Source: Sphingobacterium sp. (lineage in GTDB: Bacteria > Bacteroidota > Bacteroidia > Sphingobacteriales > Sphingobacteriaceae). From it: 64,000 bases of DNA. Each line of letters starts with the position of its first letter. The stretch's first letter is position 1. This document shows, one piece after another, positions 26,809-37,400 of the stretch. The notes under the pieces were generated by a model. It was not told the origin of the DNA and ran no database searches. It saw nothing but the letters and a program-made list of their open reading frames with translations. Location of the stretch: NCBI GenBank assembly GCA_031286695.1, contig JAITTY010000022.1:124001-188000 (forward strand), written 5' to 3'. Position numbers and translations under genes: made by a program.

Positions 26809-28083
26809 ATGAATATCCTAATAATCGGTTCCGGAGGCCGTGAATCAGCCTTCGCCTATAAGTTGTCGAAAAGCCCACGTTTAGATCAATTGTTTATTGC
26901 TCCAGGGAATGCTGGAACGGGTGTATATGGTCAGAATGTCAATATTAAAGTGACTGACTTTGCTGCTATTGCCACCTTCGTTTTGGAAAATAACGTACAA
27001 ATGGTGCTGGTAGGTCCAGAGGAACCTTTGGTAAAAGGTATTCATGATTACTTCTTAAATCGGGAAGATTTGAAGCATATCCCAGTAATAGGGCCACAAC
27101 AAGAGGGCGCTCAATTGGAGGGTTCAAAAGATTTTTCAAAGCAATTTATGGACCGCCATGGCGTGCCTACAGCTGCATCGAGATCGTTTGATGTGACCTC
27201 CCTGGAAGAAGGATTGGCTTACCTTGAAACCCAAAAATTGCCGATTGTGCTTAAAGCGGATGGTTTAGCAGCAGGTAAAGGGGTATTGATCTGCGAGACG
27301 CTAGCGGATGCCAAGGCAGAGCTAAAGGCGATGATCGCGGATTCTAAATTTGGAGAAGCAAGTCGGGTTGTGGTTGTTGAAGAATTTCTAAAAGGAATTG
27401 AATTATCTGTTTTTGTTTTGACAGACGGCAATTCATATAAAGTACTTCCTTCTGCCAAAGATTATAAACGCATCGGAGAAGGCGATACAGGGCTCAATAC
27501 GGGCGGTATGGGCTCGATATCTCCAGTGCCTTTTGCTGACGAGACATTTTTGCATAAAGTAGAAGAGCGCATTATCCGACCAACTGTTGAAGGACTGAAA
27601 AAGGATGGCATCCCCTACAAAGGATTTATTTTTATAGGATTGATGAATGTAGCGGGTGAGCCTTATGTCATCGAGTATAATGTGCGTATGGGGGATCCTG
27701 AGACCGAATCTGTATTGCCACGAATTGAATCGGATTTATTGGATTTACTGGAGGGTGTGGCTGAGGGTAATTTGGATCAACGTTCGTATACGGTATCTTC
27801 CAAGACAGCTGTTACTGTCATGTTGGTTGCCGGAGGTTATCCTGGAGATTATGAATCTGGAAAAGAGATCGCCAATATTGAAAACGTCAAAGAGTCCATC
27901 GTATTTCAAGCGGGTACGAAGGAGGTTGATGGTAAGATTGTGACTGCAGGAGGACGCGTAATTGCTGTGACGACACTGCAAGATACGTTGTTCGATGCCC
28001 TTCAACAGGCAACAGCAGATGCCGGAAGGATATATTTTGAAGGTAAATACTTCAGAAGAGATATCGGTTTCGACCTTATTTAA
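26809..28083 (+). CDS. purD: Phosphoribosylamine--glycine ligase
   Basis: A 424-residue ATP-grasp enzyme joining glycine to phosphoribosylamine in purine synthesis. N-terminal nucleotide-binding start MNILIIGSGGRESAFAYKLS; LVGPEEPLVKGI; ATP-grasp core with LPIVLKADGLAAGKGVLICE and VVEEFLKGIELSVFVLTDG; metal-binding GEPYVIEYNVRMGDPETE near residue 290. Length is normal. No other pur genes are adjacent. A -7 element sits four bases before the ATG, so the transcript may be leaderless. The gene ends 89 bases before tRNA-Glu. Confidence 0.97.
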   Translation: MNILIIGSGGRESAFAYKLSKSPRLDQLFIAPGNAGTGVYGQNVNIKVTDFAAIATFVLENNVQMVLVGPEEPLVKGIHDYFLNREDLKHIPVIGPQQEGAQLEGSKDFSKQFMDRHGVPTAASRSFDVTSLEEGLAYLETQKLPIVLKADGLAAGKGVLICETLADAKAELKAMIADSKFGEASRVVVVEEFLKGIELSVFVLTDGNSYKVLPSAKDYKRIGEGDTGLNTGGMGSISPVPFADETFLHKVEERIIRPTVEGLKKDGIPYKGFIFIGLMNVAGEPYVIEYNVRMGDPETESVLPRIESDLLDLLEGVAEGNLDQRSYTVSSKTAVTVMLVAGGYPGDYESGKEIANIENVKESIVFQAGTKEVDGKIVTAGGRVIAVTTLQDTLFDALQQATADAGRIYFEGKYFRRDIGFDLI

Positions 28084-28101
28084 AAAATATTTAAAATTAT
28101 T

Positions 28102-28166
28102 TTTGGAATACTGATTTTAAGATCTATATTTGCAACTCCAAAAACAGCAATGTTATTGGAGTTGCA
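28102..28166 (+). promoter_or_regulatory. Promoter and dyad before the first tRNA-Glu gene
   Basis: TTTG (28102-28105), a 19-base spacer and TATATTTG (28125-28132) form a full Bacteroidota promoter. A perfect 11-bp inverted repeat, TGCAACTCCAA (28131-28141) and TTGGAGTTGCA (28156-28166), starts on the -7 element and fills the gap to the tRNA. The second tRNA-Glu gene has the same promoter but no such dyad. Confidence 0.75.
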
Positions 28167-28172
28167 TAAAAA

Positions 28173-28244
28173 GGCCCGTTCGTCTAGGGGTTAGGACGCA
28201 AGATTTTCATTCTTGAAACAGGGGTTCGATTCCCCTACGGGCTA
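28173..28244 (+). tRNA. tRNA-Glu (anticodon TTC)
   Basis: 72 bases forming a full cloverleaf: acceptor GGCCCGT / ACGGGCT with a G1-U72 wobble, D arm GTCTAGGGGTTAGGAC, anticodon stem CAAGA / TCTTG with loop TTTTCAT (anticodon TTC), and T arm AGGGG-TTCGATT-CCCCT. The discriminator is A; CCA is not encoded (ACA follows). Identical to the copy at 59202-59273. It has its own promoter and terminator. Confidence 0.97.
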
Positions 28245-28246
28245 CA

Positions 28247-28290
28247 AACAAAAAAACCTGCAAATTAATATTTGCAGGTTTTTTTGTTTG
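28247..28290. terminator. Terminator after tRNA-Glu
   Basis: Stem ACCTGCAAAT / ATTTGCAGGT, extended by A/T pairs into AAACAAAAA and TTTTTGTTT, with a 4-base loop. It is symmetric enough to also stop transcripts of the converging thioredoxin-like gene. Confidence 0.9.
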
Positions 28291-28311
28291 TAATGAATGC
28301 TTACGGTTAAC

Positions 28312-29841
28312 CTATAAGAGCTTTTGCTTTAGCATATCCAAGGTCAATCCCTGCATGCTCGAAAGCGACTTGTAGTCATATTGACCACTGGGTGTAAGTA
28401 GGATATATGAGGGGAACCCGCCTTTGTTAAAGGTGTTCATTATTTCAGTCAAAACTTTTGAATCAACAAAAATATGTGTGCCGGGCTGATCTAATTCCAA
28501 TACTTTATTCTGCCATTTTTGTTCGTTTGATTCCGAAGAAGTACATAGGTATACAAATTCAATTGGTAATTCGGCAGTTTGTGATTCAGCATGTAATTTT
28601 TTACTATAGCGCATAGCTTGGATGCACGGAATACACCAAGTCGCCCATAGATCAATGATAACCAGTTTGTTTGCAAAGACGACCTTTAATGTCTTAAGAA
28701 GGTCCTCCCCAGACTTATGCTGGTCAATATAAAGACTGCTGCCAGAGTTCGTCTTTATGATTAATTTTCCCAAAGTAGAATTTTCAGGTTGAATAATTGC
28801 AGATGCAGCACTAATAGAATCAATTTGAGCGATTGTTTTTGTTAATGTCTTAACTTGTGAATCTAAATAATCTCTGGACCAATCAGTATGTAGTGTAGGT
28901 CTTAATTGCTCATAGAGCTTACATTGTTCTTTGATATCTCTATCTTCAAATTGTAATTTTAGGAGATCTGCATAAAAGGACGGAAGCACTTCGTCGTAAT
29001 ACAGCGCTAGATTTATGAAACTAAATTTTTTCTTTGTTTTTTTAAAACCTACAACTTGCATGTAATAATTCAGAAACTGGAAGTATTCATGCGAATCATT
29101 TGATATGGAATATACGGGAGTGAGCAATTCACTGATTGTGTCTACTTGTATTAAATTTCGAAATAAATATTTAAGCTTCTTCGCGTAATAGCTTGATTGT
29201 GTTTCCCCGTCAATCAATGTTTGATAAGCGTTGTTAAATTTCGCATAAAATTTCTTATTGATTTGTTGTTGAATGGCAAAAATGCTGTCTAATTTTGCTA
29301 TATAATTATTATCTCCAATAGCGAGTGAACTTATTTTGTCGGAAAAATTTTCATTATATCTTTTATTGAAAAGGATATACTCATTCATAATCCGGTTTTT
29401 ATCACCATCTTTTCCACCAAATTTTACCCCATCACCTGTCATATAGACAGATTTTTTCTTTAATTTATCTAGATCAAAAGTGATTTCAAGGTATTCATCA
29501 CTATAGAGGCAGGTATATACATAATCTCCAAATGTAAACCAGATCTGACGATTTGGAAGTTTATCAGGTAATGTAATAAGAAAAGATCCATCTTGATCTA
29601 GCTTGATGTTGTAAGAAGATTGCATTGGATTTCCGATGTTTACAAGACTGTATTTTATCATTATATCCTTTAGCTCATTAGCAGACCAATTGACTACATG
29701 TCCCTTAATTTGGGGATATGACTTTTTCAAAGAGTGCTGACTATAATTAGGAGCCGTTATTGGAAAATCATCTGATTTGGTTTGCCCTAAGGGCTTTAAA
29801 GGGATAATAAAAATGAGGAGATAAAATAGATTAGTTTTCAT
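28312..29841 (-). CDS. TlpA-like thioredoxin-fold exported protein
   Basis: A 509-residue exported protein with a signal peptide (MKTNLFYLLIFIIPLKPLGQ). The N-terminal half (about 40-150) resembles the beta-rich domain often found before TlpA-type thioredoxin domains in Bacteroidota; the middle is helical. The C-terminal thioredoxin domain (about 370-509) has the redox motif W402-C-I-P-C (in LWATWCIPCIQAMRY) and the cis-proline region GGFPSYILLTPSG. It probably reduces disulfides or a c-type cytochrome partner in the periplasm. Its first 11 bases overlap the response-regulator gene, so it belongs to the same operon as the two-component system. Confidence 0.85.
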   Translation of the reverse strand: MKTNLFYLLIFIIPLKPLGQTKSDDFPITAPNYSQHSLKKSYPQIKGHVVNWSANELKDIMIKYSLVNIGNPMQSSYNIKLDQDGSFLITLPDKLPNRQIWFTFGDYVYTCLYSDEYLEITFDLDKLKKKSVYMTGDGVKFGGKDGDKNRIMNEYILFNKRYNENFSDKISSLAIGDNNYIAKLDSIFAIQQQINKKFYAKFNNAYQTLIDGETQSSYYAKKLKYLFRNLIQVDTISELLTPVYSISNDSHEYFQFLNYYMQVVGFKKTKKKFSFINLALYYDEVLPSFYADLLKLQFEDRDIKEQCKLYEQLRPTLHTDWSRDYLDSQVKTLTKTIAQIDSISAASAIIQPENSTLGKLIIKTNSGSSLYIDQHKSGEDLLKTLKVVFANKLVIIDLWATWCIPCIQAMRYSKKLHAESQTAELPIEFVYLCTSSESNEQKWQNKVLELDQPGTHIFVDSKVLTEIMNTFNKGGFPSYILLTPSGQYDYKSLSSMQGLTLDMLKQKLL

Positions 29842-30598
29842 AATTTGTTTTTGATGTACTTAAAATTCGAAATACGGATTCCTTCTTTTGTCTTGCGATA
29901 GGCACTATTGAATTATCTTTCATTAAAATATAGGCTGATTGTCCCTTTTTAATCGATAAAATATGTTCTGAATTAATAAGATGGCTTTGATGTGTACGGA
30001 TAAAACCGTATGCATGCAGTATATCATCATATTCTTTCAATGTTTTACTGATAATGATCGGTCTACGACCAGTAAGATATATTTCTGTGTAATTATTGTC
30101 TGCCTGACAGCGGATGATATTCGAAATAGAAACATATAGCGTTTCTCTTCCTGCTGGCAGGGCTATTTTGTGAGTACTGCGTTGTTTGTTCGTAAGATTT
30201 TGAATCAGGTTTTCTAGATTTAAATTGTATTTTTTTAATTTAATTTTCGATATGGCTTTCTCTAACGCAGTTTCTAACTCTGCAAAATTAAGTGGTTTTA
30301 AAAGGTAATCTAATGCTGAGAATTTAATTGCCTGAATACCAAATCTGTCATAAGCTGTGACGAAAATAACTTCGAAATCTCTGTTCTCGAGCGCTTGTAA
30401 TAAATCAAAACCATTTTTATCTGGCATTTGGATATCAAGAAAAACCAATTCAGGTTTTTGATCATTAATCAAAACAGTTGCCTCTTCAGCGTGTATAGCG
30501 GTACCTACCAAACGTAAAATACCCTCAAATTTATCTAAGTATCTTTTTAATATTTCGATGTTGTTGATCTCATCATCTACAATTATATAGTCGATCAT
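29831..30598 (-). CDS. LytTR-family response regulator
   Basis: A 255-residue regulator. Receiver domain 1-120: acidic pocket D8/D9, phospho-acceptor D55 in LVFLDIQMPDK, conserved Lys near 100 in DYLLKPLNF. C-terminal LytTR DNA-binding domain about 145-250 (CQADNNYTEIYLTGRRPI, YGFIRTHQSHLINSEHI). It is activated by the LytS-type kinase encoded just upstream (4-base gap) and probably controls genes through direct repeats. Its 3' end overlaps the thioredoxin-like gene, which suggests a shared output or sensing role. Confidence 0.94.
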   Translation of the reverse strand: MIDYIIVDDEINNIEILKRYLDKFEGILRLVGTAIHAEEATVLINDQKPELVFLDIQMPDKNGFDLLQALENRDFEVIFVTAYDRFGIQAIKFSALDYLLKPLNFAELETALEKAISKIKLKKYNLNLENLIQNLTNKQRSTHKIALPAGRETLYVSISNIIRCQADNNYTEIYLTGRRPIIISKTLKEYDDILHAYGFIRTHQSHLINSEHILSIKKGQSAYILMKDNSIVPIARQKKESVFRILSTSKTNYEN

Positions 30599-30602
30599 CT
30601 TA

Positions 30603-32360
30603 TTATATGTTAGCTATCCAATGGGAAATGACTATACAGATTTCTGTAATGTCTGAACTTGCTGTGATTTGTATTTTGAAGGAGTTTTCAGGATAAAGCT
30701 GTTCCAAAAGAGCCAAGCGTTCCTTGGTTAATCTTAGGCCATATCCACCTGCGGCCTTGATGGTCTCTGTATTCAATTTCGCTCCGTTGTCAGCTACACC
30801 GAGTACGAGGTCTTGTCCTTGTTGGTCGATGGTGACCACAATTCTTCCCCTAGAACCTAGCGTTGAAATGCCGTGTTTTACAGCATTTTCTACAATTGGC
30901 TGAAGTAATAAGTTTGGAATGTCAATCAAATCGTTATGAATTTTTAAATTATTCAATATGTCATACTGGAACCCAAATCTCAATTGTTCCATTTGTAAGT
31001 AGTCATCTAATAATTGGAGTTCTTCGCTGAGGGTATTCATTTCTTTTTCTGCATTCTCTAAAGTGGCTCTGGTTAATGAAGAGAATTTAGTCAGGTAATG
31101 ATTGGTACCTTTGAAGTCATTCTTTTGGATTAAGTTCTGTATAGAGTTAATGGCATTAAACATAAAATGAGGATTTAGTTGAGATTGTATATTTTTGATT
31201 TGAAGAGTAAGCGTTTGCCGTTTTTGCTCAACCTTTACGAGACGTTTGCGCGTTCTATAGCGAAGTGTAAAAAAAGTAATCACAATGATTGTTAGGCTAA
31301 TGAGAGTTGTTGGCCATAATATGGGCCAGAGTGTGGCTGAAAATTGTTGTGGAGCTTGTACAATATGATAAGGTATTCTCAGAATTTCATTGGCATTGTA
31401 AGTATTGATATCTCCCGTTTTATGGATCAGCAATTCGTATTCCCCTATTTCATTCAGATATTTATTGGAAACTTCAAATTTTTTAGCTTGTGTCCACCAT
31501 TCAAGCTGAATGGTGTCAGCGCTGTTTTCTGTTTTTTTGATCAATTGGACAGAATAAGGAGTTGTATCATGGTTCTCAAATTCGAGATTAAGCGAAGTGA
31601 TGCTGTCTTTATTGAAAGTAAGATCTAACGGTGCGCCGGTATATTCGTCGTATTGATGTACATAACCTTTATTAAATGATCGGTCAAGTAGATTGAAATA
31701 ACCATATTCACTCGGCCCTCGGGCGATAATTTGTTCGAGTATAGGGCGTTTGTTTTTCCGCCAATCCAAGATGTAACCGTCTCTAATGCCATAAATTTTC
31801 CTGTGTCTGACTTCAACTAAAATTAGCTTTTCAGGGTAATTGAAGGTGCCAATTGAACCATAGGGCACTTTGGCGCCATATTTTATAGAAAGTGTGGGGA
31901 TAGGAGTCCAGGGTGTGAGTTCGATGCTATCATTTTCTACAACTCGATAAAGAAAATCCTTATAATTATCTTTATTGATACCCATCGCTATGATTATAGC
32001 ATCAGAGCTGTCTGGTATAAAATAGCTATGATAAGTCTTAGATAGATTTTGAACCTTGGGCGAGATAAAATTTTTGAGCTTCGGATTTAGTTTAATACCT
32101 AAAAGAATCGGTGAATTGGGTATTTGCTTTAAGCCTTTGCCCGGCAATGTTTTGTTGTTGTCAAAATCCTCGAAGATGTGCGATATATATTTATCAGATA
32201 TTACAAAGCCGATATCGCTTCTTACCATCATCCGTTTATCTGTAGAATAGCCATTAAAATGAAAATTTTCTCCAAAATAATAGTCATTGCCTTGAGAGTC
32301 TTGTGCTGAAGCGCTGAAAATTTGAATTAATAAAAATATTAAGAGCAGCCTTTTCATCAT
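30603..32360 (-). CDS. LytS-type sensor histidine kinase
   Basis: A 585-residue kinase (ATG 32360; a second ATG one codon later is equally possible). Signal peptide/first hydrophobic segment about 1-19 (LLLIFLLIQIFSASA); periplasmic sensor region about 20-320 without a domain I recognise; membrane segment about 325-350 (LWPTTLISLTIIVITFFTL); coiled coil; His_kinase domain with phospho-acceptor H398 in QLNPHFMFNAINSIQ; HATPase with LLLQPIVENAVKHGIS and GGYGLRLTKERLALL. It pairs with the LytTR regulator downstream. Confidence 0.92.
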   Translation of the reverse strand: MMKRLLLIFLLIQIFSASAQDSQGNDYYFGENFHFNGYSTDKRMMVRSDIGFVISDKYISHIFEDFDNNKTLPGKGLKQIPNSPILLGIKLNPKLKNFISPKVQNLSKTYHSYFIPDSSDAIIIAMGINKDNYKDFLYRVVENDSIELTPWTPIPTLSIKYGAKVPYGSIGTFNYPEKLILVEVRHRKIYGIRDGYILDWRKNKRPILEQIIARGPSEYGYFNLLDRSFNKGYVHQYDEYTGAPLDLTFNKDSITSLNLEFENHDTTPYSVQLIKKTENSADTIQLEWWTQAKKFEVSNKYLNEIGEYELLIHKTGDINTYNANEILRIPYHIVQAPQQFSATLWPILWPTTLISLTIIVITFFTLRYRTRKRLVKVEQKRQTLTLQIKNIQSQLNPHFMFNAINSIQNLIQKNDFKGTNHYLTKFSSLTRATLENAEKEMNTLSEELQLLDDYLQMEQLRFGFQYDILNNLKIHNDLIDIPNLLLQPIVENAVKHGISTLGSRGRIVVTIDQQGQDLVLGVADNGAKLNTETIKAAGGYGLRLTKERLALLEQLYPENSFKIQITASSDITEICIVISHWIANI

Positions 32361-32996
32361 TTATAGTTTATAAATCGAAAATGCTCAAAATAAATGGAAA
32401 CTACGAAATGAATGAGGAATTGGAATGATTCGCTGAGTATTTGGAAAATCTACAGTTTAGTATCAGCACTTGTGTTGATACAAATAAGCATATTATTGAG
32501 AAAATTCTATAGTATCAGAATCTTTACAATCCCTAAATTTGAGTAATCAATTATAGAAAGAAAACCTTAGAGAAGCATTTAGAAAGTCAAGATAGAATTT
32601 ATCCATTTATTTCTTCCGTAAAAAAAGAGTAGGCAAACCGTCGAAATGGAAAGGGTTAAGGTCAATATCTATTGTGTGTATAAAATAGAAATAATTTAGA
32701 AAAGTAATTTTAAAAACCGGAAGACTTTGAAGCAATTGTCATGAAGTCTTTTTTTAGCTTAAGATAGCTAATACCATTTAGCTTTATTTAAAAGTAACCA
32801 ATTATGTGGAAATTAAAACAATGCGTTCGCCTGATAACAGGGCGGGTGTCGATCCGTTCGTCCTAAAATTATCCTATAAATATCAGTGATGTTAATGAAA
32901 TTTTAAGGAATATATCGCAAAGTCATGGAATCTGGATTCGACGACGGTGATATAGTAAAGTTTATAGAATAAATTCTAACCAATAAAAAAAACCTT
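32361..32996. other. Intergenic region between the two-component operon and the SusCD locus
   Basis: 636 AT-rich bases between divergent transcription units. No convincing ORF. A hairpin GAAGACTT / AAGTCTTT with a T-run (about 32722-32757) looks like a weak terminator or the end of a small RNA. A GC-rich patch at about 32824-32866 (CGCCTGATAACAGGGCGGG) stands out but forms no recognisable tRNA or riboswitch. No strict TAnnTTTG is seen near the start of the SusCD operon. Confidence 0.4.
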
Positions 32997-34460
32997 ATGA
33001 GAACTAAACAAATGGCGGCTAATAGCTGGTCTCTAAATCGGATGATTTGGGCCATTATGGTGCTTATTTTGGGCGTTGGGAGCTGTAAGAATGACAGTCT
33101 TAGCAGTATTCCAGAAGGTGTGCCCTTTGATCCGTCGCAACCTGTGATCGTTTCTGACTTCGTTCCAAAATTAGGAGGTATGGGACAACGACTTGTGATT
33201 TATGGAAAAAACTTCGGAAACGATCCAAAAAATGTAGCAGTCTTTATCGGAGGGAAAAAGGCTGTAGTCATTAATGCATTGGGGGAATCACTCTACTGTC
33301 TTGTACCAAAACAAGCTTTCAAAGGTGATATTGAGGTGCGTGTCGGAGGAGAGGAAAACCCTGTTATCGGTAAGGCGCAAGCACCTTTTGACTATCAGCG
33401 CAAACTGGTTGTTTCAACCTTAGCTGGTTATAGAAATTCACGTGGTGATGAGCCTTGGAAAGACGGAAAGTTTAAAGATAATGACCAAAATAAAATGGCC
33501 AGTGGTTTTTGGGAACCTTCTTTTATGAAATTCGATCCCCTTAATCCAAAACACTTGTGGATGACCTTTGACAATAACGGCGGCCTTTATTTAGTCAATT
33601 TTGAGGATAGTACGATTACGACAAGGCGCGCTGGCTTGGAACGTCCTCGAAGTGTTGACTTCACTTTAGATGGCAACTATATGATTATTGCGCAAGACCG
33701 GGGTGGGGAAGATGATAAATCAACCTTATTATTATCGCGTGCGAAGCGATTTTTAGATAGCGAAACCTTGACACAGAGCAAACAATGTAATGGTGCATCC
33801 GTCCATCCGGTTAATGGAGAGATGTATTTTAATAGCTATGCAAAAGGGGAATTCTATCGTTTTGACTTAAATAAATATTTCAGTGAAGGCCTCAAACCTA
33901 AAGAATACACAAATCCATTTCTGATTCAAGACCCAGAGTGGGAATATAAAATTCTAATTCATCCCACTGGTAATTATGCCTATATCGTTATCATTAATCG
34001 GGGTTATATTATGCGAGCTGATTACAACTGGGAGAAAAAGGTATTTAATCAACCCTATCTTGTTTGTGGTAAAGTGAGCGAGACCGGTTATAGAGACGGC
34101 GTAGGTTCTTCTGCTCGTGTCGATCACCCTTATCAAGGTGTATTTGTCAAAAATCAGAAGTATGTAGAAGCTGGTAAACCTGATCTGTATGATTTTTATT
34201 TCACAGACATGATGAATCACACTATTCGTATACTAACGCCGGAAGGTGCAGTGACGACCTTTGCTGGTCGAGGTAGCTCAAGCCTCAATAACAATCCTTA
34301 TGGATATGTAAACGGAGATCTGAGAGAAGAGGCCCGTTTTGATAGGCCATCGGGTATTGCGTACGATGAGAAAGAAGGGGCTTTTTATATTGGTGATCAG
34401 GCAAACCGTAGAATCCGTAAGATCGCTTTGGAAGAAATGGATGAAAATAACCAAGATTAA
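32997..34460 (+). CDS. IPT/TIG-domain lipoprotein with NHL-type repeats
   Basis: A 487-residue surface lipoprotein. The signal is long, with cysteine near residue 30 in VLILGVGSCKND; a later start at M15 or M21 is possible. An IPT/TIG immunoglobulin-like domain follows (about 48-130, IVSDFVPKLGGMGQRLVIYG, FGNDPKNVAVFIGGKKA), then an NHL-like propeller (about 140-480), ending FDRPSGIAYDEKEGAFYIGD and NRRIRKIALEE. Such proteins accompany SusCD systems and may bind substrate on the surface. First gene of the operon; SusC follows after 11 bases. Confidence 0.88.
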   Translation: MRTKQMAANSWSLNRMIWAIMVLILGVGSCKNDSLSSIPEGVPFDPSQPVIVSDFVPKLGGMGQRLVIYGKNFGNDPKNVAVFIGGKKAVVINALGESLYCLVPKQAFKGDIEVRVGGEENPVIGKAQAPFDYQRKLVVSTLAGYRNSRGDEPWKDGKFKDNDQNKMASGFWEPSFMKFDPLNPKHLWMTFDNNGGLYLVNFEDSTITTRRAGLERPRSVDFTLDGNYMIIAQDRGGEDDKSTLLLSRAKRFLDSETLTQSKQCNGASVHPVNGEMYFNSYAKGEFYRFDLNKYFSEGLKPKEYTNPFLIQDPEWEYKILIHPTGNYAYIVIINRGYIMRADYNWEKKVFNQPYLVCGKVSETGYRDGVGSSARVDHPYQGVFVKNQKYVEAGKPDLYDFYFTDMMNHTIRILTPEGAVTTFAGRGSSSLNNNPYGYVNGDLREEARFDRPSGIAYDEKEGAFYIGDQANRRIRKIALEEMDENNQD

Positions 34461-34471
34461 CCTGTGATAAG

Positions 34472-37400
34472 ATGATGAATAAAATATTACTTACGTGTAT
34501 GTTACTCCTCTGTGGCACTTTTGGTGCGTTGGCACAGGATATTTTGGAAGTAACGGGTGTTGTTGTTGACGCACAAAAAACACCAATTGTTGGTGTCAGC
34601 ATCTTTGTTAAGGATGCGCCGGGTTTGGGAACCACAACTGATAATAAAGGTAGTTATAGGATAAAAGTAGAACGTTACAAGACGCTCGTGTTTTCTTCCG
34701 TAGGTTATAAAAGGCAGGAGATACTTGTGAAAGATAATCACATGATCAATGTGACACTGAAAGAATCGGAGACTAGCGTGCTCGAGGAAGTTGTCGTAAC
34801 GGGTACAGGTACCCAAAGAACACTGACATCGACTGCTGCGACCAGTAGTGTTGATGTCGGCACGATGAAAGGAAATCCAACGTCGAGTATAAGTAATGCA
34901 TTGATTGGAAATGCACCCGGAGTTTTGGGGATGATGCAGTCGGGCCAACCAGGAAAGAATATTACCGAGTTCTGGATCCGCGGTATTTCTACTTTTGGCG
35001 GAGGGGCATCCGCACTTGTTTTGGTCGATAATATTGAACGCGATATTAATGACATTAATATTGAAGATATTGAAACCATTAATATTCTTAAAGATGCCGC
35101 AGTAACCGCAATCTATGGTTCGAGAGGTGCAAATGGTGTCGTTTTAATTACAACCAAGCGCGGTAAGGACGGTAAGATTAGTATTAATTTCAAAGATGAG
35201 AATATCTATAATAGCCGTACCATTACGCCTGAATTTGAAGATGGAGTTACCTATGCCAACTTATTGAATGAGGCGCGTATTACACGGAATTTTGCGCCGA
35301 TTTATCAACCTGAAGAACTGGAAATATTACGATTAGGATTGGATCCGGATCTTTATCCCAATGTCAACTGGAAAGATTTATTGCTCAAAGACGGGGCGAT
35401 GACTTATCGTGCCAATTTAAATATGACGGGCGGTGGGTCCACAGCGCGTTATTTTTTGTCCGGAAGTTATATCGATGAAGGTGGTATGTACAAAACGGAC
35501 GAAACGTTACGGAACGACTACAATACCAATGCAAATTACAAAAGGTATAATTACCGCCTGAATACAGACATTAACGTAACCAAAAGTACGGTCTTAAAAA
35601 TTGGTGTTGCCGGTTCCCTTAATAAAAGGAACAGTCCTGGTTTGGGAGATAATGATTTTTGGGGTGTATTATTTGGGTACTCCCCAATTCGCACACCGGT
35701 ACTGTATTCAAATGGTTATGTTCCTGCTATTGGAACAGGTAATCAGACCAATCCTTGGGTAGTTGCTACACAGACGGGGTATAATGAAAATTGGCAAAAC
35801 AAGATACAGACTAATATTTCTATTGAACAAAATTTTGATTTTATAACCAAGGGATTACGGTTTAGAGGAATTATTGGTTACGATACCAATAATGATAATA
35901 GTATTTACCGTCGTAAATGGCCTGAACAATGGCGGGCTGAGCGAGCTAGAGATGAGAATGGAAATTTGATCTTTACACATATTTCTAATCCACAGGAATT
36001 GTATCAGGCAAGTAGTGCCAGCGGCGAAAGGCGCGAGTTTTATGATATGATGTTTAATTATGATCGGAGTATCGGTGATCATAATTTTGGAGCAGTGGCT
36101 CGTTTTACGCGTGATGCACTTATTCGGACAGTCAATCTTGGCGATGACATAAAAAATGGTATCGCAAAAAGAAATCAGGCCTTAGCCGGCCGCCTAACTT
36201 ATAATTGGAAATCACGTTATATCGCCGATTTTAATTTTGGCTATAATGGTTCGGAAAACTTTGCCCCGGGACGACAATATGGCTTTTTTCCTGCGGTTTC
36301 AGCAGCCTGGAATATTGGTGAAGAGCCTTTTGTGAAGGAAAATATTTCCTGGATGAATATGTTCAAGATCCGGTATTCCTGGGGAAGGGTCGGTAATGAT
36401 CAATTATCCGGTGGAGCACGATTCCCTTATTTATCAACGATTAGTGAAATTGGACATTTTAACAATGAGAGTGTTTGGGTTCCTGAAGGCGGCTATCAAT
36501 GGGCCGACTATGGTTTCAACCGGTATTATGGCGGAATGAAATATAGTCAAGTCTCTTCCTCTAATGTAACCTGGGAAATGGCAACCAAGAAGAATTTGGG
36601 TTTTGATCTAGCGCTCTTTAAAGATAAGATTGTTGCCAATTTGGATTTCTTTAATGAAAAACGTACTGGCATTTATATGGCTCGAAATTATTTGCCTGCT
36701 TTGGTCGGATTGGAATCTGTACCAAGCGCTAATGTGGGTGCTGTGAAATCCAGTGGTTTTGATGGTCGTCTATTATATAACCAGAAATTAGGGGAAGTGA
36801 ATTTAACTGCGAGAAGTAATATTACCTATAGCAAAAATGAAATTACGGAAATCGATGAGGAATATAACGTGTATGGTTATCAAAATCAAAAAGGATATCG
36901 TGTCGATCAGGCGAAAGGACTCATTGCTTTGGGCTTATTTAAAGATTATGATGATATACGTAATAGCCCCAAGCAGACATTTGGGACTTATCAGCCGGGA
37001 GACATTAAATATAAGGATGTTAATGGAGATGGTATCATAGACGATGGTGATCGGGTAGCTATTGGAGCTACGAGACGTCCTAACCTGGTTTATGGTGTGG
37101 GGGCGTCGGCGAGCTGGAAGAACCTTGATATCAGTGTTCACTTTCAGGGGTCTGGTAAATCGACGTTTTTTACCTACGGGAAAACTGTTTATGCTTTTAG
37201 TGAAGGGGAATGGGGACAAGTATTGAAGGGGGTAATGGGAGATAACCGTTGGATTTCTGCAGACATATCCGGTGACCCGACGACTGAAAATCCTAATGCT
37301 TCTTATCCAAGATTGAGTTATGGTGCCAATCCGAATAACTTTAGGGAGTCTACATTTTGGTTGAAAAATGGTCAATACCTTCGTTTGAAGACCTTAGATA

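Noticed and set aside
32824..32866. GC-rich patch that looked like part of a tRNA or riboswitch
   Set aside because: I could not form a cloverleaf or match a known riboswitch core; only a short CGCC/GGCG stem is possible.
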